DNA of 64,000 nucleotides from Chondrosia reniformis (Eukaryota > Porifera > Demospongiae > Chondrillida > Chondrillidae). Every line of letters begins with the position of its first letter. The stretch's first letter is position 1. Both the position numbers and the translations under genes were made by a program. The stretch covers positions 1,978,501 through 2,042,500 of the forward strand of contig OX359193.1 in NCBI GenBank assembly GCA_947172415.1. Direction: 5' to 3'. The notes below the pieces were generated by a model that ran no database searches, was not told the DNA's origin, and saw nothing but the letters and a program-made list of their open reading frames with translations. Shown one piece after another: positions 36,100 to 48,437 of the stretch.

Positions 36100-39000
36100 T
36101 TACTCGTCGGGTGCATCTTCTACTGCAGGGGTGGGTCCCAAGTTACCAAGGAGACCATTGGCAGTATTGAAGAGGTTGATAGGAGAATTCCCATCAGTTA
36201 TCAAAGTAGACTTCAAGCCAAGAGACTTTAGCAGTTTGACCTAAATGATGCAAAGGTATACATTACTACAAGGCCTGTATATAACAAGTACAATTAAATC
36301 TTTACTATGTAGGGCAATAACAGACACTATCCATAGATGGAGAGGTGACATTTTCAAAAATGGTGTTTACAATGAAAATGTTACTTTCATATTTACACAA
36401 TTTCTTTCAAATTCTAAATGCCCCAGTAGCCCCAAAACCAACTGCTTAGCAAACAACAAAAAAGTGGATATTCCAAAGCTCTCACTAAATTTAGTTCTCT
36501 TAGTTCCTTAAAGGCCTTTATTCTAAGTAGATGTAGCATGTAAGAAAATGGTGTTAGATTATCAATTCATCTGATTTGCTATGTGATTGAGTATGTTCCA
36601 CACCATACGACTTAGGAACAGACCTGCATTTGAGGGCCAGCAGTAGAAATGGCTTGGATTGTGTCTGACCCTACGGCATCAACCATGTCCTTAAACTTGG
36701 ATGTTTCAATAGTGGATATTTCTTTTGATTTTAAGATTTCCAGTTCATCTTGTTCTTTGACATACTTCAATTCAGCTTCGCGAGCCCTTGTAAGTCTTTC
36801 CAATTCAGACTCCTATAAAGACATAAGAATAGATGCAATATACATTTGTTGTTTAAGCATGTCACTATTACTTTAGTGTTTGAGGAACTTACTGCTTCAA
36901 TTCTTGCAGCCTCAGCCTTTAGTTTGGCTTGTTGAACGGCTGCTTCTCCTTCAATCTTTGCAGCCTCTGCTCTAGACTGAGCTTCAGCCTTTGCCTGACC
37001 AGTTGACTCCACTGCAGCACTACAATCAAGGAATTATGCAATCAGTTCACTGAAGAGACTACTCTTAGACAAGAAATGGAGAAACTGTTAATTAGACAAT
37101 AGGCATTTCTTCTAACTGTACCAAACCTATCTTTGAGATGGTTCATCTTTAGGCTTTAGAGCATCTAGAGATGCAGTTTGTTTCTTGATAACCAGACATT
37201 TCGACCCTGGGGGTCTTCATCAGATCAGTCACTGAAGAAGACCCCCCAGGGTTGAAAGGTCGGATTCTAAAGAAACAAACTGTGCCTCTATACACTTAAA
37301 AAACTAAAGATGATAATGTATTTTTAGTGTGTTACTACTGTAGAGTTAGGATTACCTTTTGGCTTGCAAGTCCAGCAGTTCACTTCGAGCCTTCTCAGCC
37401 TCTGCCTCATCAGTGATCTTCTGTCTCTCCAAGCGTCCCTTCGCTTCCTGTTCCATGCGTTCTGCTTCATGCCTGTGAGCATAAACAAGCAAATCCATAA
37501 AAACAAATCAGCTACAACTCTGGCATACATAAACTCATTTACGTAACTTGACAAAAACAACTAGCTTTGCAACTAAGTCAACAGATAATAAAAAAGCCAT
37601 GAACACATTGCATACATAAGGAACATTGCTGAGACCCACATGTTTCAGATAAGCTCACACTCACTTGAACAATCAAGCAAGATGAAAAATATCTGAAGAA
37701 GCTGATATACCTTCACACATTGAGCCATAGTTATTAGCAGGAAACAAGAGCAATGATGTGAGAAGGAAGGTCAGAGTACAGTGCAATATCTGACAAGGAC
37801 ACATATCTTTACATCTACAGCTGCAGTACAAGGATTTTCAAGGGTACAAGAAGACAAAAATTCCAGAGTTATTAATAAAGGGTGGAATTCTCAAGAATCT
37901 TCTAGGCCAGGTGTATTAAGGTCTACAGACTCATCCAAACCTCTATATGCCTATCCTATGTCATACATCTAGGAATATGGTTTAATTTATTTATCTATTT
38001 AAATGTTCTTACTTAACCTCATATTTATGTTAGTCACAGGTGCAGGAAAGCACCGTTTAAACTATTTATGTTAACATAGGAACATAGGAACTAGACAGCC
38101 AAAGTGCTGACACAGGCAGTTAATTGTATGCCTTAAATGCATGTGACATTAGTCACATCAGCACTGCAGGCCATAGGAGGGGACAATGATATTGACAAAC
38201 ATCCGCAACAAACATTTAATCACTCTATATACACCATTTGTCTCGTATACTCAAAGGCTTATAGAGTGAATATCTGTAGTGTTTATCAATCCAGTCCAAC
38301 ATACCTAGCTGACGCTTCCTGGGAGTTTGTGGTAATCTCAATAGCAAGCTGTACAGACTTCTGCAGTGCATCACGAGTGCGCTGATCCACTGGTTCCACA
38401 GACTGGATATCAATACTAGTGATGACCAGGTTGTTGGGAGGGAAACGGAACTCATCACGCACTTTGTCATTCTCATCAGTACCAAATACAGAAACACGAA
38501 TAATCCGAGCAGAATTCTACAGAACAAAGCCGTAAAAGTGGTGCAACAGAAGCAAGAGTAAATAAGTGAAGCAAAACAAACAGCATATTAATATAAAGTG
38601 GCTATAATTTTACATTGTATTGTATAAACTGTATAGTTTTCATCACAAAATATAATCAATTGAATAACTGTTAATTCTGTAACTTATAATAGGTAATAAA
38701 CAAAATGAGTTAGCAAAAAATGCATACATCAGAAACTGCTATGATGGCCTATACATCACTGTACCTTATGAAAGTCATCAAATCTACATTGTGCCACAGC
38801 TCCACGGACACGAGAAGCTATGGCTTTGCAGGCATCACCAACAAAATCTGGCACAGAGAACAACTTTGCAGCTTCCTTTGGATCAGTGTGGGCCTTTGTC
38901 ACATCAAAATGCCTATAGCACAAGTTAAAATATGGAATGTCATATGCACAAATCCTGAATAATCTACAGTAAATACTGTGCAGCTGCAGGTTGTTAGTTG

Positions 39001-42000
39001 TACTAAGGTTGCTTTAAGGGTTACCCACTCCTAAAACACGTTGATCCCCATGAAGAAGTGGAAATTTCCAATTTTCATAGCAAACAAACATACAATACAA
39101 TGGAAACTGGCTAACACGAAACACTTTACACTTTATACAAACAAAACTTGGCAAACAAAGTCCCTGTTATATAAAAGCTACCATTTAACATGAATACATA
39201 CTGCTAACATGAACAGAATTTGGTGACTGATTATTAGTTTAACCATCGATTAACCTACAAGTTACTATAATATGAAATATGAAAACGAAGAAGAAACTAC
39301 AGTGCTATTTAATCGATAGTAAATTGAAATTTTTCGTGTTGAAACTTTCACAAAGACACATAATGACTACTTTTAACCATATATGGAGCTGTATATTATG
39401 CATAACTTTCCGTATTATAGCAGTACTATTGTTTAACAAGAAATACTGATAGTGAGAACTAAAAGGTATGATACCCAGGACTGAGGAGTACTCATTAACC
39501 AGTTTCCATTGTAGGTTTCCCCTTCTAAATGTTACTATATTGTATAAACAATGTGAACGAAATATAGAGAGTGTGTATGCAGTTTGTGCTGTGTGTGTAC
39601 GTATATAGCACCGGAAGGAGACTACTTTCACGTTATACATAGATGTTAACAAAAAAGTACTTTCACAATTACTGTCATTAGGAAATGGGATTTATAGTGT
39701 GTTGATCTTTAGAGATACAACCATACCAGTTGTAAGAAAGTTGCAGTTGAAGTCTAGCATGGTCCGCTGTTTCTATGGTGATGATATCAGTGCAGAAATC
39801 AGGTCCCAGCAACAGGCAGAGAGCCTTAATGACATTGGGTCTCTTTGGCTTGCCTCCGGACAGGCTGAGCTGAGTAAACTGCTCATCGGGCCCCAGCATC
39901 ACCAACTCGGGGCCAAACACAACTCTAGCAGGAAACAGAAGTGGATTGACAATCATAAACATCTTCAGAATGGTTCATCTTAAAGTCACTTAAGAAGACC
40001 CTCAAGGTTGAAATGCCCGAAAAAAGATTAAACCACCTCTGTCTGTGTCCTTAGTCATTTAAAAATCAAAGATGAACCATTCAAAGGTACGTTTGACATA
40101 GTTGGAAGAAGAAACCAAAACATACTGAAAAAGAAAATATGCAGATCAATGTGACACAGACTACTTTAGAAGAGGAGAGGGAAAAGAAAAAAAGAAAAAA
40201 GAGGCCAAATAAGATATACCCAGCACATCCAGATTAATGTATCCATCAATTACTACCAACACACCGTGCCTTCTTCTCCTTGTAGTCATAGATCTGTACA
40301 GCAGCATTGTGGGGAACTCTGTAGTTGATGACCTTTGTCTTGTCCCTCTTTAAACCTGCAGTGGGTCTTGAGCGATCAGATCTGTCCGCCAGTGGATCCT
40401 TCCCTTCGGCCAACAGCTCCTCCACTGCAGGAGGCAGCTCCTTGCTCCAGAGCTCCTCATCCTGAGTCAGCATGTAGGTTGTGCCCACCACAGCCCGCAC
40501 CTACACAGAGTACCATAAGGGGCAGAGACAGAGCAACAAAGATGTAAGGTCTAGATGTACAGGATCATGGTACATGCACTAAATGTAACTTTGAATAGCA
40601 GAATTGCATTGTACCCAACTGCCCACCACAGACAGGTAAAACTGCCCACCACAGGCAGGTAAAACTGCCCACCACAGACAGGTAAAACTGCCCACCACAG
40701 ACAGGTAAAACTGCCCACCACAGACAGGTAAAACTGCCCACCACAGACAGGTAAAACTGCCCACCACAGACAGGTTTAGCTGTCCACCACAGACAGGTAA
40801 AACTGCCCACCACAGACAGGTAAATTTGTCCACCACAGACAGGTTTAGCTGTCCACAATAAGAAGGTAAAACTGTCCACAGCCATGTGAAGGTACAGTGG
40901 TACTTGTACTAACCTTTCCTGACTTAATGTCTCTAACATAGATTCCTTCATTCTGGTCCAGTGGAATAGCCTTTCTCTTAGTCACCACTTCCACCTCTAC
41001 TGGAGGGACATACTCGACTGGTCCCCTAATCATCCAGCGATCTCCTGGCCTGCGCTCCTCGTCCTATGAGGGTACGATGGGCAAGCACAATGATAATGTA
41101 GCACTCCAAAGACACAAATAACTTGTCTACCAGTCAAGTCAGTCTAAAGACTGTCCCACAGGTATGACCACTGTAGGTATGCTATCGTGTCTTGGAAACA
41201 TCAAGATAGCCCAGACAATTAGCAATAAAGAAATCCCAATGCATTTAATCTTGAGACAGCCTACTTTTCCCTTACAGTGATGAATATTATAATACGTAGC
41301 CACCTCAGAGAATATCCTAATATTGCATAAGTACATATACATGAAAAGTGTACTATACAAATTACTGGTGTTTCACCATAAAGTTAGTAGCAAAGTGTGT
41401 ATAACATGAATCTCATTCCCCCCCAAATAAAAAATATTTATCAATAGGGTAATGCTAAACTCTTTTTCAAGTTATAGACTAAATACTGCTTTACCTACAA
41501 AGTAATTTGTTTCACTGGCTATTACTCTGTCATTGTCTAACTTGAGAACTACATATATGTAGCCTAGCTATTCTTCTGGCTTACAGTGTCTTTATCTTTG
41601 AAGGTTTCATTTGCCCTCAGAATAACACCTTCATCTTCACCCAAAACAAAGACGTTCTGAATGCCTTTCTCCAATTTCTCCCCAGGAAGCAGGAAGAAGG
41701 ACCTTTCTCCTTTCACGAGCTTCTTTTGGCCGAGCTGAGGCTTACCATCAAGGCCAACAGGATCCAAAATGACACAGTACTGTCTTGATGTCAGCGTTGT
41801 AATGGGAATAACACCTACAACCTCCTCGTTCACATCAGGAATGTGAGCCTCAGTGTTCTCCATCTTTATCAACCACTCCTCACCATTCTTACGAGTCACT
41901 CCATTCTTGTCCTTGAACGTCCTTGTGGCCCTCATGTGAAGAGCCACCTAGTACAGACAAGACAATAAAGAGGCCTCATTAACCTGAGGACACAAGAAAT

Positions 42001-43335
42001 CTCAGTCTTCCCTATGACTAACCTTGTCTGTCAGGACATATGCATCAACTACATCTACCACCTCTTCGTAGGCCCCAGGAAGGTAGGCTCCCACCTTCTT
42101 CACAAGCCACTCCTCTCCAGTGACACGAGCATGACCACTTCGATCCTATTGTAAGAGATTAACCTTTTTTATTCACATTTTTCGGAGTTATAAGTGTTAT
42201 GCCAACCAGCTGATCGACTGAAGCAACAGTTGGAATGTGACAACATTTCAAGGAATACAATTACACAATACAGTAACATATACTGCCTTAAATTCTTTCA
42301 CACCAAAAATTACAGGCAATACACATTGAAGTGGAAGATGTAACCTAAGCAGACAGTTAAATATGTGAAAAAGAAATGTCTAATCACATCACAGCAAGGA
42401 CCACTGCCAAGGCTGCATGCCAAACTTGTGGCCAGGAGGGGGGGGCAGGGGGGGGGAATGATGAGGGTGTTGAAGTAGTTTAGTTAGGGGTTCCCAAAAG
42501 TCTAGGGGGGGGGGGGGGCATTTCCTCTGCTTCCCCCCTCTATGCTATGCAGCCCTGACTGCTCTGTAGAGCTGTTGTCTGAAGATAGTGAGTCCTCAGT
42601 TGTAGGCTGAACACTACTGAACTGCCTTACCTTGGTCTCCTTGCGGGCTCTCAGCTTAATGGCCTGATTTGGCTTGATAATGGTAGCCTTGATGGTCTCT
42701 TCCACGACAACCTCCTTGCAAGGAATGTAGGTACCTGCATGCAAATCAGTACACAGCTCAATATGCAGCTAGCTTTCAGCATCATGGAATATAGCTTGAG
42801 TCAGTTCCTATGTATGCGTGATGAAGATATCTACCAAATGGACACACCTCCAAATCGCCCAGGCACACGCCCACTTACCAGGTCCCTCAAAGAGCCATTC
42901 ATCACCAGCAACTCTCCTCTCTCCATCATCTTCATCCTCAAAGTCCAGAATGGCCCGCAGACGAAGGGCAGTGTTAGCAGGTACTACCTTCAGCGGCTGT
43001 ACGCTCTGTTTTAAGACTTCTCCAGGATAGAGGGGGAAAGGTTCCTGAGAGAGACGAACTTCTTGATCCGCAAACCGTAGCCTTACACTCCCGGAATCGT
43101 CAAACACTGGCTTATCGTCTTCATCCTTGACAACCGGGTTCTCAATAATGCAGTAGTTCCTTGGTGGAATAGTGATCATCTTCTCCGGGCCATAAATGAC
43201 CTTCTCGTTGTCCTGACGGATGAACGTCTTGGGACCGACTTCCAAACGAGTGACATTAGTGTTCTGGTCCAGTATATGGATGTAGAAATAAGGTGGAATA
43301 CGATAGATATTCTCGTCAGATCCTTTCTTGCTCAT
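36100..43335 (-). CDS. MVP: Major vault protein, complete
   Basis: MVP builds the shell of the vault ribonucleoprotein particle (two half-barrels of 39 chains). Thirteen exons join in phase: 42879-43335, 42631-42734, 42023-42145, 41585-41947, 40914-41063, 40265-40500, 39727-39924, 38765-38912, 38305-38516, 37356-37472, 36893-37019, 36624-36812, 36100-36240, giving 854 residues (human about 893). Start [20 protein letters not shown]. Exons 1-6 carry the N-terminal MVP body repeats with several EEWL/DEWL motifs. Exons 7-9 encode the shoulder domain ([32 protein letters not shown]). Exons 10-12 encode the long Ala/Glu/Lys-rich cap helix ([20 protein letters not shown]). The last exon is the cap ring ([13 protein letters not shown]) with a short acidic tail. 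No disruption is seen. Confidence 0.97.
37090..37320. repeat. Foldback repeat with back-to-back hammerhead-like half cores
   Basis: The two arms mirror around 37210: CGACCCTGGGGGTCTTCATC on the left, and GAAGAAGACCCCCCAGGGTT then GAAAGG on the right, each followed outward by a 'ctagaga' segment. It is the double form of the dispersed family at 32850 and 39960. It sits in an MVP intron. Confidence 0.65.
40617..40858. repeat. 23-bp minisatellite, about 10 units, in an MVP intron
   Basis: The unit is aactgcccaccacagacagg plus taa. The minus strand is open through the array and predicts W/C-rich peptides that are not real protein. The array lies between MVP exons 5 and 6. Confidence 0.9.
42400..42560. 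repeat. G-tract repeat shared with 34430-34550
   Basis: It contains several G runs, GATGAGGGTGTTGAAG.AGTTT, and an end reading ATGCAGCCCTGAC. The copy at 34430-34550 has the same order with fewer G runs. It is probably a non-autonomous element. Confidence 0.6.
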
Positions 43336-43623
43336 GGTGTTGCTGCTACTGCAGAAGTTGAACGAAACAGCTAACGTCACATTCTCAAGATTTGAGATCA
43401 TACATAACTAAACTAAAGATTAGCAAACGAAAGAACATTTAAATCTTATAAAACATTTCGTTACCTTTTAGGAAGAGGACACGGTTCAGAGCACAAAGAT
43501 GAGTAAAGACAGCAATGTCACGCTTGGTGGACGGAGGAGGAATCAGCGTTTCCGGTGTGAGCTTCTTATAGAATATGACGTAGGTATTCTAAGCGTCAGC
43601 TGAGCATTATTTCGCAATTGAAA
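43336..43623. promoter_or_regulatory. 288-bp divergent promoter region, MVP / GTF2H3
   Basis: The MVP (-) and GTF2H3 (+) start codons are 288 bp apart and face away from each other. The interval must contain both 5' UTRs and promoters. A possible splice acceptor (TTCTGCAG) just upstream of the MVP start hints at an upstream non-coding exon. Inference from layout. Confidence 0.5.
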
Positions 43624-46600
43624 ATGGCAGTGTCGAGCTGTGCCTCTTCCAACAGTTTCCGCCTTTCTGCAGCTGAATGGAAGAGTAATATATTGGTTAT
43701 AGTAATCGATGTACATGACGAATCTCACAGTATTTCTGAAGTAGTCTCTTATTATACCAATGTTGAGGTTTGCTGGCATTTGACATTGACAGTATAGCCA
43801 TGCCAAAATGAGCATTGTTTTGTAATTAATATTCAAATTTGAATAACTTCCACAGAAACTGATTAACTTTTGACTGTACTTTGTAACTCTGTAGCATTCA
43901 ACTCAATTTAGTGTTACAGAGTACATGAATCATATCACTGCGTTTGCAAATGCATACATCACAGCTGATCAGAACAATGCTGTTTCACTTATACTAGCTC
44001 ATCAGATTGGAAGGTTTGACGCATACAGGATATTAATAAGATAAATAACACTGAAATTATAAACAGTTTGTAATATTTTTGTCATCTATTTTCTGTAACT
44101 AAAGAAAGTAATAATTGAAGTGTTTCACTTTAGCTTTCACTCCATCATGTTAGTATGATAACAAATGTACATGTGCAGTGTTAGATCCACTTGTATATGT
44201 ATTTAAAATTAAACTACATGTAAGTGTATGTATGCAGGCATTTTCCTTGTCGCTTTCCATATTTTCATGTTACTAGTGCTGGTTGATATTTGTTTAATAT
44301 GTAATGTGATGAAATCCCTGGTAGCTGCTGTATTGACTACCCGCTAACATACATACTACCACAACACAATTATTGCAGGAAAATTGGTATATAGGGAATC
44401 TGATCTATAAATATCGGTTTGTATAGCTCCTATGTGTATCCCCCATCTGAGCCCAAGCAGTTGCCTGAGAATCACCCTCAACTGTTGTCAGGCAAACAGG
44501 AATCAGTAGCAATAATGAATGTAGCACTACAAGAAGAAGTACAAAGAGTTACTGCAGCTTTGGCAGGTAAATAGGTTACCATTAACACCTATGTATAAGG
44601 AAAGTCAATCGCTTGCAATATTTGAGGAAGCATCTCAATATTGAAACAACTGATCAAAAGCTGATACTATCTATATTATATATATTACTTGTATCATTGA
44701 ACATTTAAGCATTTGAAAGAAGAAATATGTCTCTAGGAGATAAGGAAAGTCACTTGGTTGTTAGCTGTAGATGGATAGCTAGGTGGTGATGATGTTAAAT
44801 ATGTGGTACAGAGAGCCACAGAAGCACAAAAGATCAACAAGAAGACAAAGAATCCCGGAGTTAATAATGAAGGGTGGAATTCCCGGAAACAGCTGTCTGG
44901 CTCAGTGAAGAAGAAGAGAAGTTGAAGGAGAAAATGCTTGTATCCTCATCCAAAGCTCTCACTAGGTTTAGTTCCCCATGGGCCTTTTACTCTAAAGTAG
45001 ATGTAGCATGTAAGAAAATGGTGTGTCAGATTTTTCATGTACTGTATGTATACGTAGTAATTTATCTGTTAGAATCCACCATCTTGCATGTTTTCATCTT
45101 CCATACATAGAGAGTACACTATCTGAGGTATCCCAATCTACACACCTTTCGAGTGCTCTAGGAAAAGCCTTATGTTGTATCCTTTGACTAACTATACGAT
45201 ATGACATACACAATATACATATCTCATAGGGTATTGATCAGATTGTTACCATCCTAGAAGCTTCCAGAGAATTGTGCTCTGAAATTAATATGTACTTTTG
45301 TAGATACGTATGCACGGTCCAGGGTTTCATTCAGGAGGGGGAAAGGTGGGGCATCCCCCCTTGGATTTAGGTTGCCACTTAACTATTTTATCAAGGTATG
45401 ACACTGCCCCTACAAAACATTTAAAAGTCATTTTGCCCCCCCCCCCCCCCCCCCCCCGCAAAAATTTCTGGATGAAACCCTGTATACATATGACTTTATC
45501 ACTGATTACACTGTATTTACAGTACATGCATATTGATTGTTCAATGTGAATGTTGGACTGTACTCTGTTGTCTGCATATATGAATTTGGTTATACCCTGA
45601 GCTCCTTGCACTCAGATATTCAATTGTGTAGAAACAATAGACCTTTAGGAGTTGATTTTAAACCAAGAATATTAGTAAGTTTTAAATACAAGTGCTTCAG
45701 TATGTAGTTAATTTTGAGGTTAACTACACATTCTTGTCCCAGGTCATCAAAACAGCTCAAGAGTCAGCAAGGCAATACAGTGCTACCATGAACTGCATAT
45801 TTGCGGCTCAAAAGGATGTGAGCACCACAACTGTTTGAATTAAGTATATGTATACCCCGTTGCCGGGGCAACCGCCTGTGCATATATTTCGTAACCGGGA
45901 TATAACTGGATTTAAGAAGCTATATACTGCCATCAGCTTCTTAAATCCTGTTATATCCCTGCCCAAATATGGTAAACTAAGACGTTTCTACTTGGAGGGT
46001 GGACAATTCTCCTTACATTTAGGACAGTTGGAGTAGTCAGGGCAAGAGCATTCTATAAAGTCGTCAGTGTTTAAGCCAAACTAACCAGACGCCAGATGAG
46101 CCATCCTGAAAGTCCCGCCAAAATAACGATAAGAAGTGATGGAGTATATATCACTTAAACAGTTCTATATCAGACATCTTTCTTAGTTTTCTTAAATAGT
46201 TATTCTATTGACTCCTTTCTGTAAACTATACATGATAGATTATATGGTGTGGCTGCCTCTCTCTCACATTCAGTGAGGATGCCTACAGCATTCTAATTAG
46301 GGGCTGCCACCCACACTATGACTGTTGCAACTCTGATCCTATTCGTATATATTCCTTCCCTCAAATGCATGTAGAATATACCAATTGATTCTTGTGTCTT
46401 ATGGAGGGACTCCAGTTTCTTACAGCAGGTAGGAATGTAGTGTGTTAGAGGTGATATTCCTATAGGTAGAGAGTACATCTTTAGAGTTCTTGATCATAAA
46501 ATGGAGGCCCTTTAACTACAGAGCTCCTTCTTTTGGTTGTCTGATCTACATCTCTCCATCTTTGTGACATTACTGTTTAAAATTTTTCAAATAGTAGTAT

Positions 46601-47908
46601 AGCAGGAGTGCTTTATAAGATTTTGCAAAAGATCTCTGGCCCAGTGGAGCAATAGAAGAAAGAGAAGACTCCTGTATCCTCATCCCAAGCTCTCATCAGG
46701 TTTAGTTCCCTATAGGGTACTATAGTCTATAGGCTTTTTAATTTATTACAGAGTAGGCATAGCATGTAGGAAAATAATTATTTATTATTTTGTTTCAATG
46801 CCTTCTACTATTCTAACAGGCTTCCGACATAACAAGAGGTATTTATATACTAGTAGATGAGTCAAAGAATTTATTACAGTTTCTATTAGTAAGTTTTCAG
46901 CAGTTTTGGTGTATACAGAAATTTAAATTCCTAATGTTATCCAATTTCTACTTTCTACCAATTAGTGGGTTTTCCTCACTGATACTGAAACTAGAAAAGC
47001 ATTATGCTTACCACAGTCAGTTGTGGTTGACTACAGAGCAGCCTGCTGTTGCCACACGAACCTGGTTGAAACAGGACTGGTCTGCTCTGTCTGTCTCTCA
47101 AGTGAGCACATCAACTAGACTTACCCCTGATGTTGCATATAGAATACAGGGCTGACAGCTGTGATTCTGAAATACCTTGTCTGTGTTTAAATGTATCTTA
47201 CGATAATCATACTTCACCTACAAGGACAGGAAATTCTTGACTTTGACTGTAACAAATAGAGAGCTAGGATTGAGCTACACATTGTCAAATACTAAAAAGC
47301 CAATTCTTGTTGGGTTCTACTGTATGTGCTATAAACACAATTTTACTGTTGTCACAGTGACTAAAACATCTAGTTCAAATAATACAACTGTTGAGAGAGA
47401 AAGACTTTAAAACTAGTAATACATTTATTTAGTAACTTAACAACATATTTGAGCTTCATATGCGTTCTACTATATATGACTATGCCGTAGTTTAAAATAC
47501 TCAATGATATTTCTTGCCTAAAGCAGGCCATTTTCTTTGACATTATATTAATTGTACAATCAATTGTGTGCACCACCAAGTACCACTTTCTGAATCCTTC
47601 ACTGCTGTCTGCTAAGTTTATCACTCGTGTAAAGCATAATACATGTATATGTGCATATGTTATATACTTATTTTTTCTGTTCTAATAGTCTATTGTCAAT
47701 TTACTCCAATTTGCACAGTTTGTCAGTAAGTATTTATATAGGGTATTATCATTAAACATCATAACTTGAAAGCTATTTACATACCTCTATTGCTTCTGAC
47801 AGGACTCACTTCAAATTGCCAACCTTACCACATCCCAAACTTGGCAAAGGCAAAAAGAAGAAAACAAAGTCACAAAAGAATAACACACTGCATCCGTCTG
47901 ACACATGA
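43624..47908 (+). CDS. GTF2H3: TFIIH core subunit p34 (GTF2H3 / Tfb4)
   Basis: p34 is a von Willebrand A-like subunit of the TFIIH core, needed for transcription initiation and nucleotide excision repair; it pairs with p44. Eleven exons join in phase: 43624-43729, 43920-44013, 44427-44566, 45111-45176, 45616-45674, 45743-45817, 46375-46428, 46820-46888, 46966-47101, 47689-47725, 47803-47908, giving 313 residues (human 308). vWA strand 1 reads [11 protein letters not shown]. Later markers are [54 protein letters not shown] and WVFLTD. The C-terminus has the Cys zinc-binding module ([26 protein letters not shown]) and a Lys-rich tail ([13 protein letters not shown]). Exons 7-11 have a second copy at 60.2-61.9 kb. 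Confidence 0.95.
45320..45482. mobile_element. Short MITE with poly-C tract
   Basis: The ends CAGGGTTTCATTCAG and CTGGATGAAACCCTG are inverted repeats with one mismatch, about 163 bp apart. A run of 22 C sits near the right end (45436-45457). It lies in GTF2H3 intron 4. Confidence 0.75.
45897..45959. repeat. Hairpin with 25-bp arms and 13-nt loop
   Basis: The arm GGGATATAACTGGATTTAAG (continuing AAGCT) is complementary to 45935-45959 with one mismatch. It lies in GTF2H3 intron 6. It could be a tiny foldback element or a structured RNA. Confidence 0.8.
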
Positions 47909-48437
47909 CTGTCATGTGACACTACAAAATCTACTAATTTATTTGTAAATTTATCGATACATAGTAATCAATGGTCCAAATATATATTATTTTTATGATA
48001 CAGTAATTATATATATAAGTTTTATATGTTTTTGCAAGTACACTATGAAGAGGTGAGGAACTTTTATATATATCTGACCTAGGGGATGGTGCGCCAAACA
48101 CAAAAGTGTTTCAAAATTATGGGAAAGAGATAAATATTCGTTACCCATTTATTCTTACAGTAATAAGTGTGAATGCGTATGTTATAATCATTAGCGCGAA
48201 TGGCAGTTCCTCACACGAAAAATTGAGGATCAGATTCTTCAGCAGGGGACTTGTTAATTGTATGCGCGCAAACACATCCTTGTTACAATGTAGCAATGAG
48301 ACTTAACATGACTGCAGTGCGTGGGTGAAAATGTTCTGGTGTGACGACTGACGTCATAACAAAGTGGAGAAGGGCGTTGGTCGGGATTAACTTTTCTATG
48401 ATATTCCTTTCTTGTTAAGTTTCGTTTGTCATAAGAC
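47909..48437. other. Intergenic; 3' UTR of GTF2H3 and promoter of the ankyrin-Death gene
   Basis: No coding sequence was seen. The last ~330 bp are conserved in the duplicate at about 62.03-62.37 kb, including the CRE-like site described separately. Confidence 0.6.
48349..48356. promoter_or_regulatory. CRE-like palindrome TGACGTCA
   Basis: A perfect CRE (CREB/ATF family) consensus lies 82 bp upstream of the predicted start codon of the ankyrin-Death gene. The same octamer is kept at 62281-62288, 80 bp upstream of copy 2, while nearby bases differ. This fits a functional site. Confidence 0.5.

Noticed and set aside
40565..40951. Minus-strand frames with repeated [13 protein letters not shown]
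   Set aside because: They come from the 23-bp minisatellite in an MVP intron.
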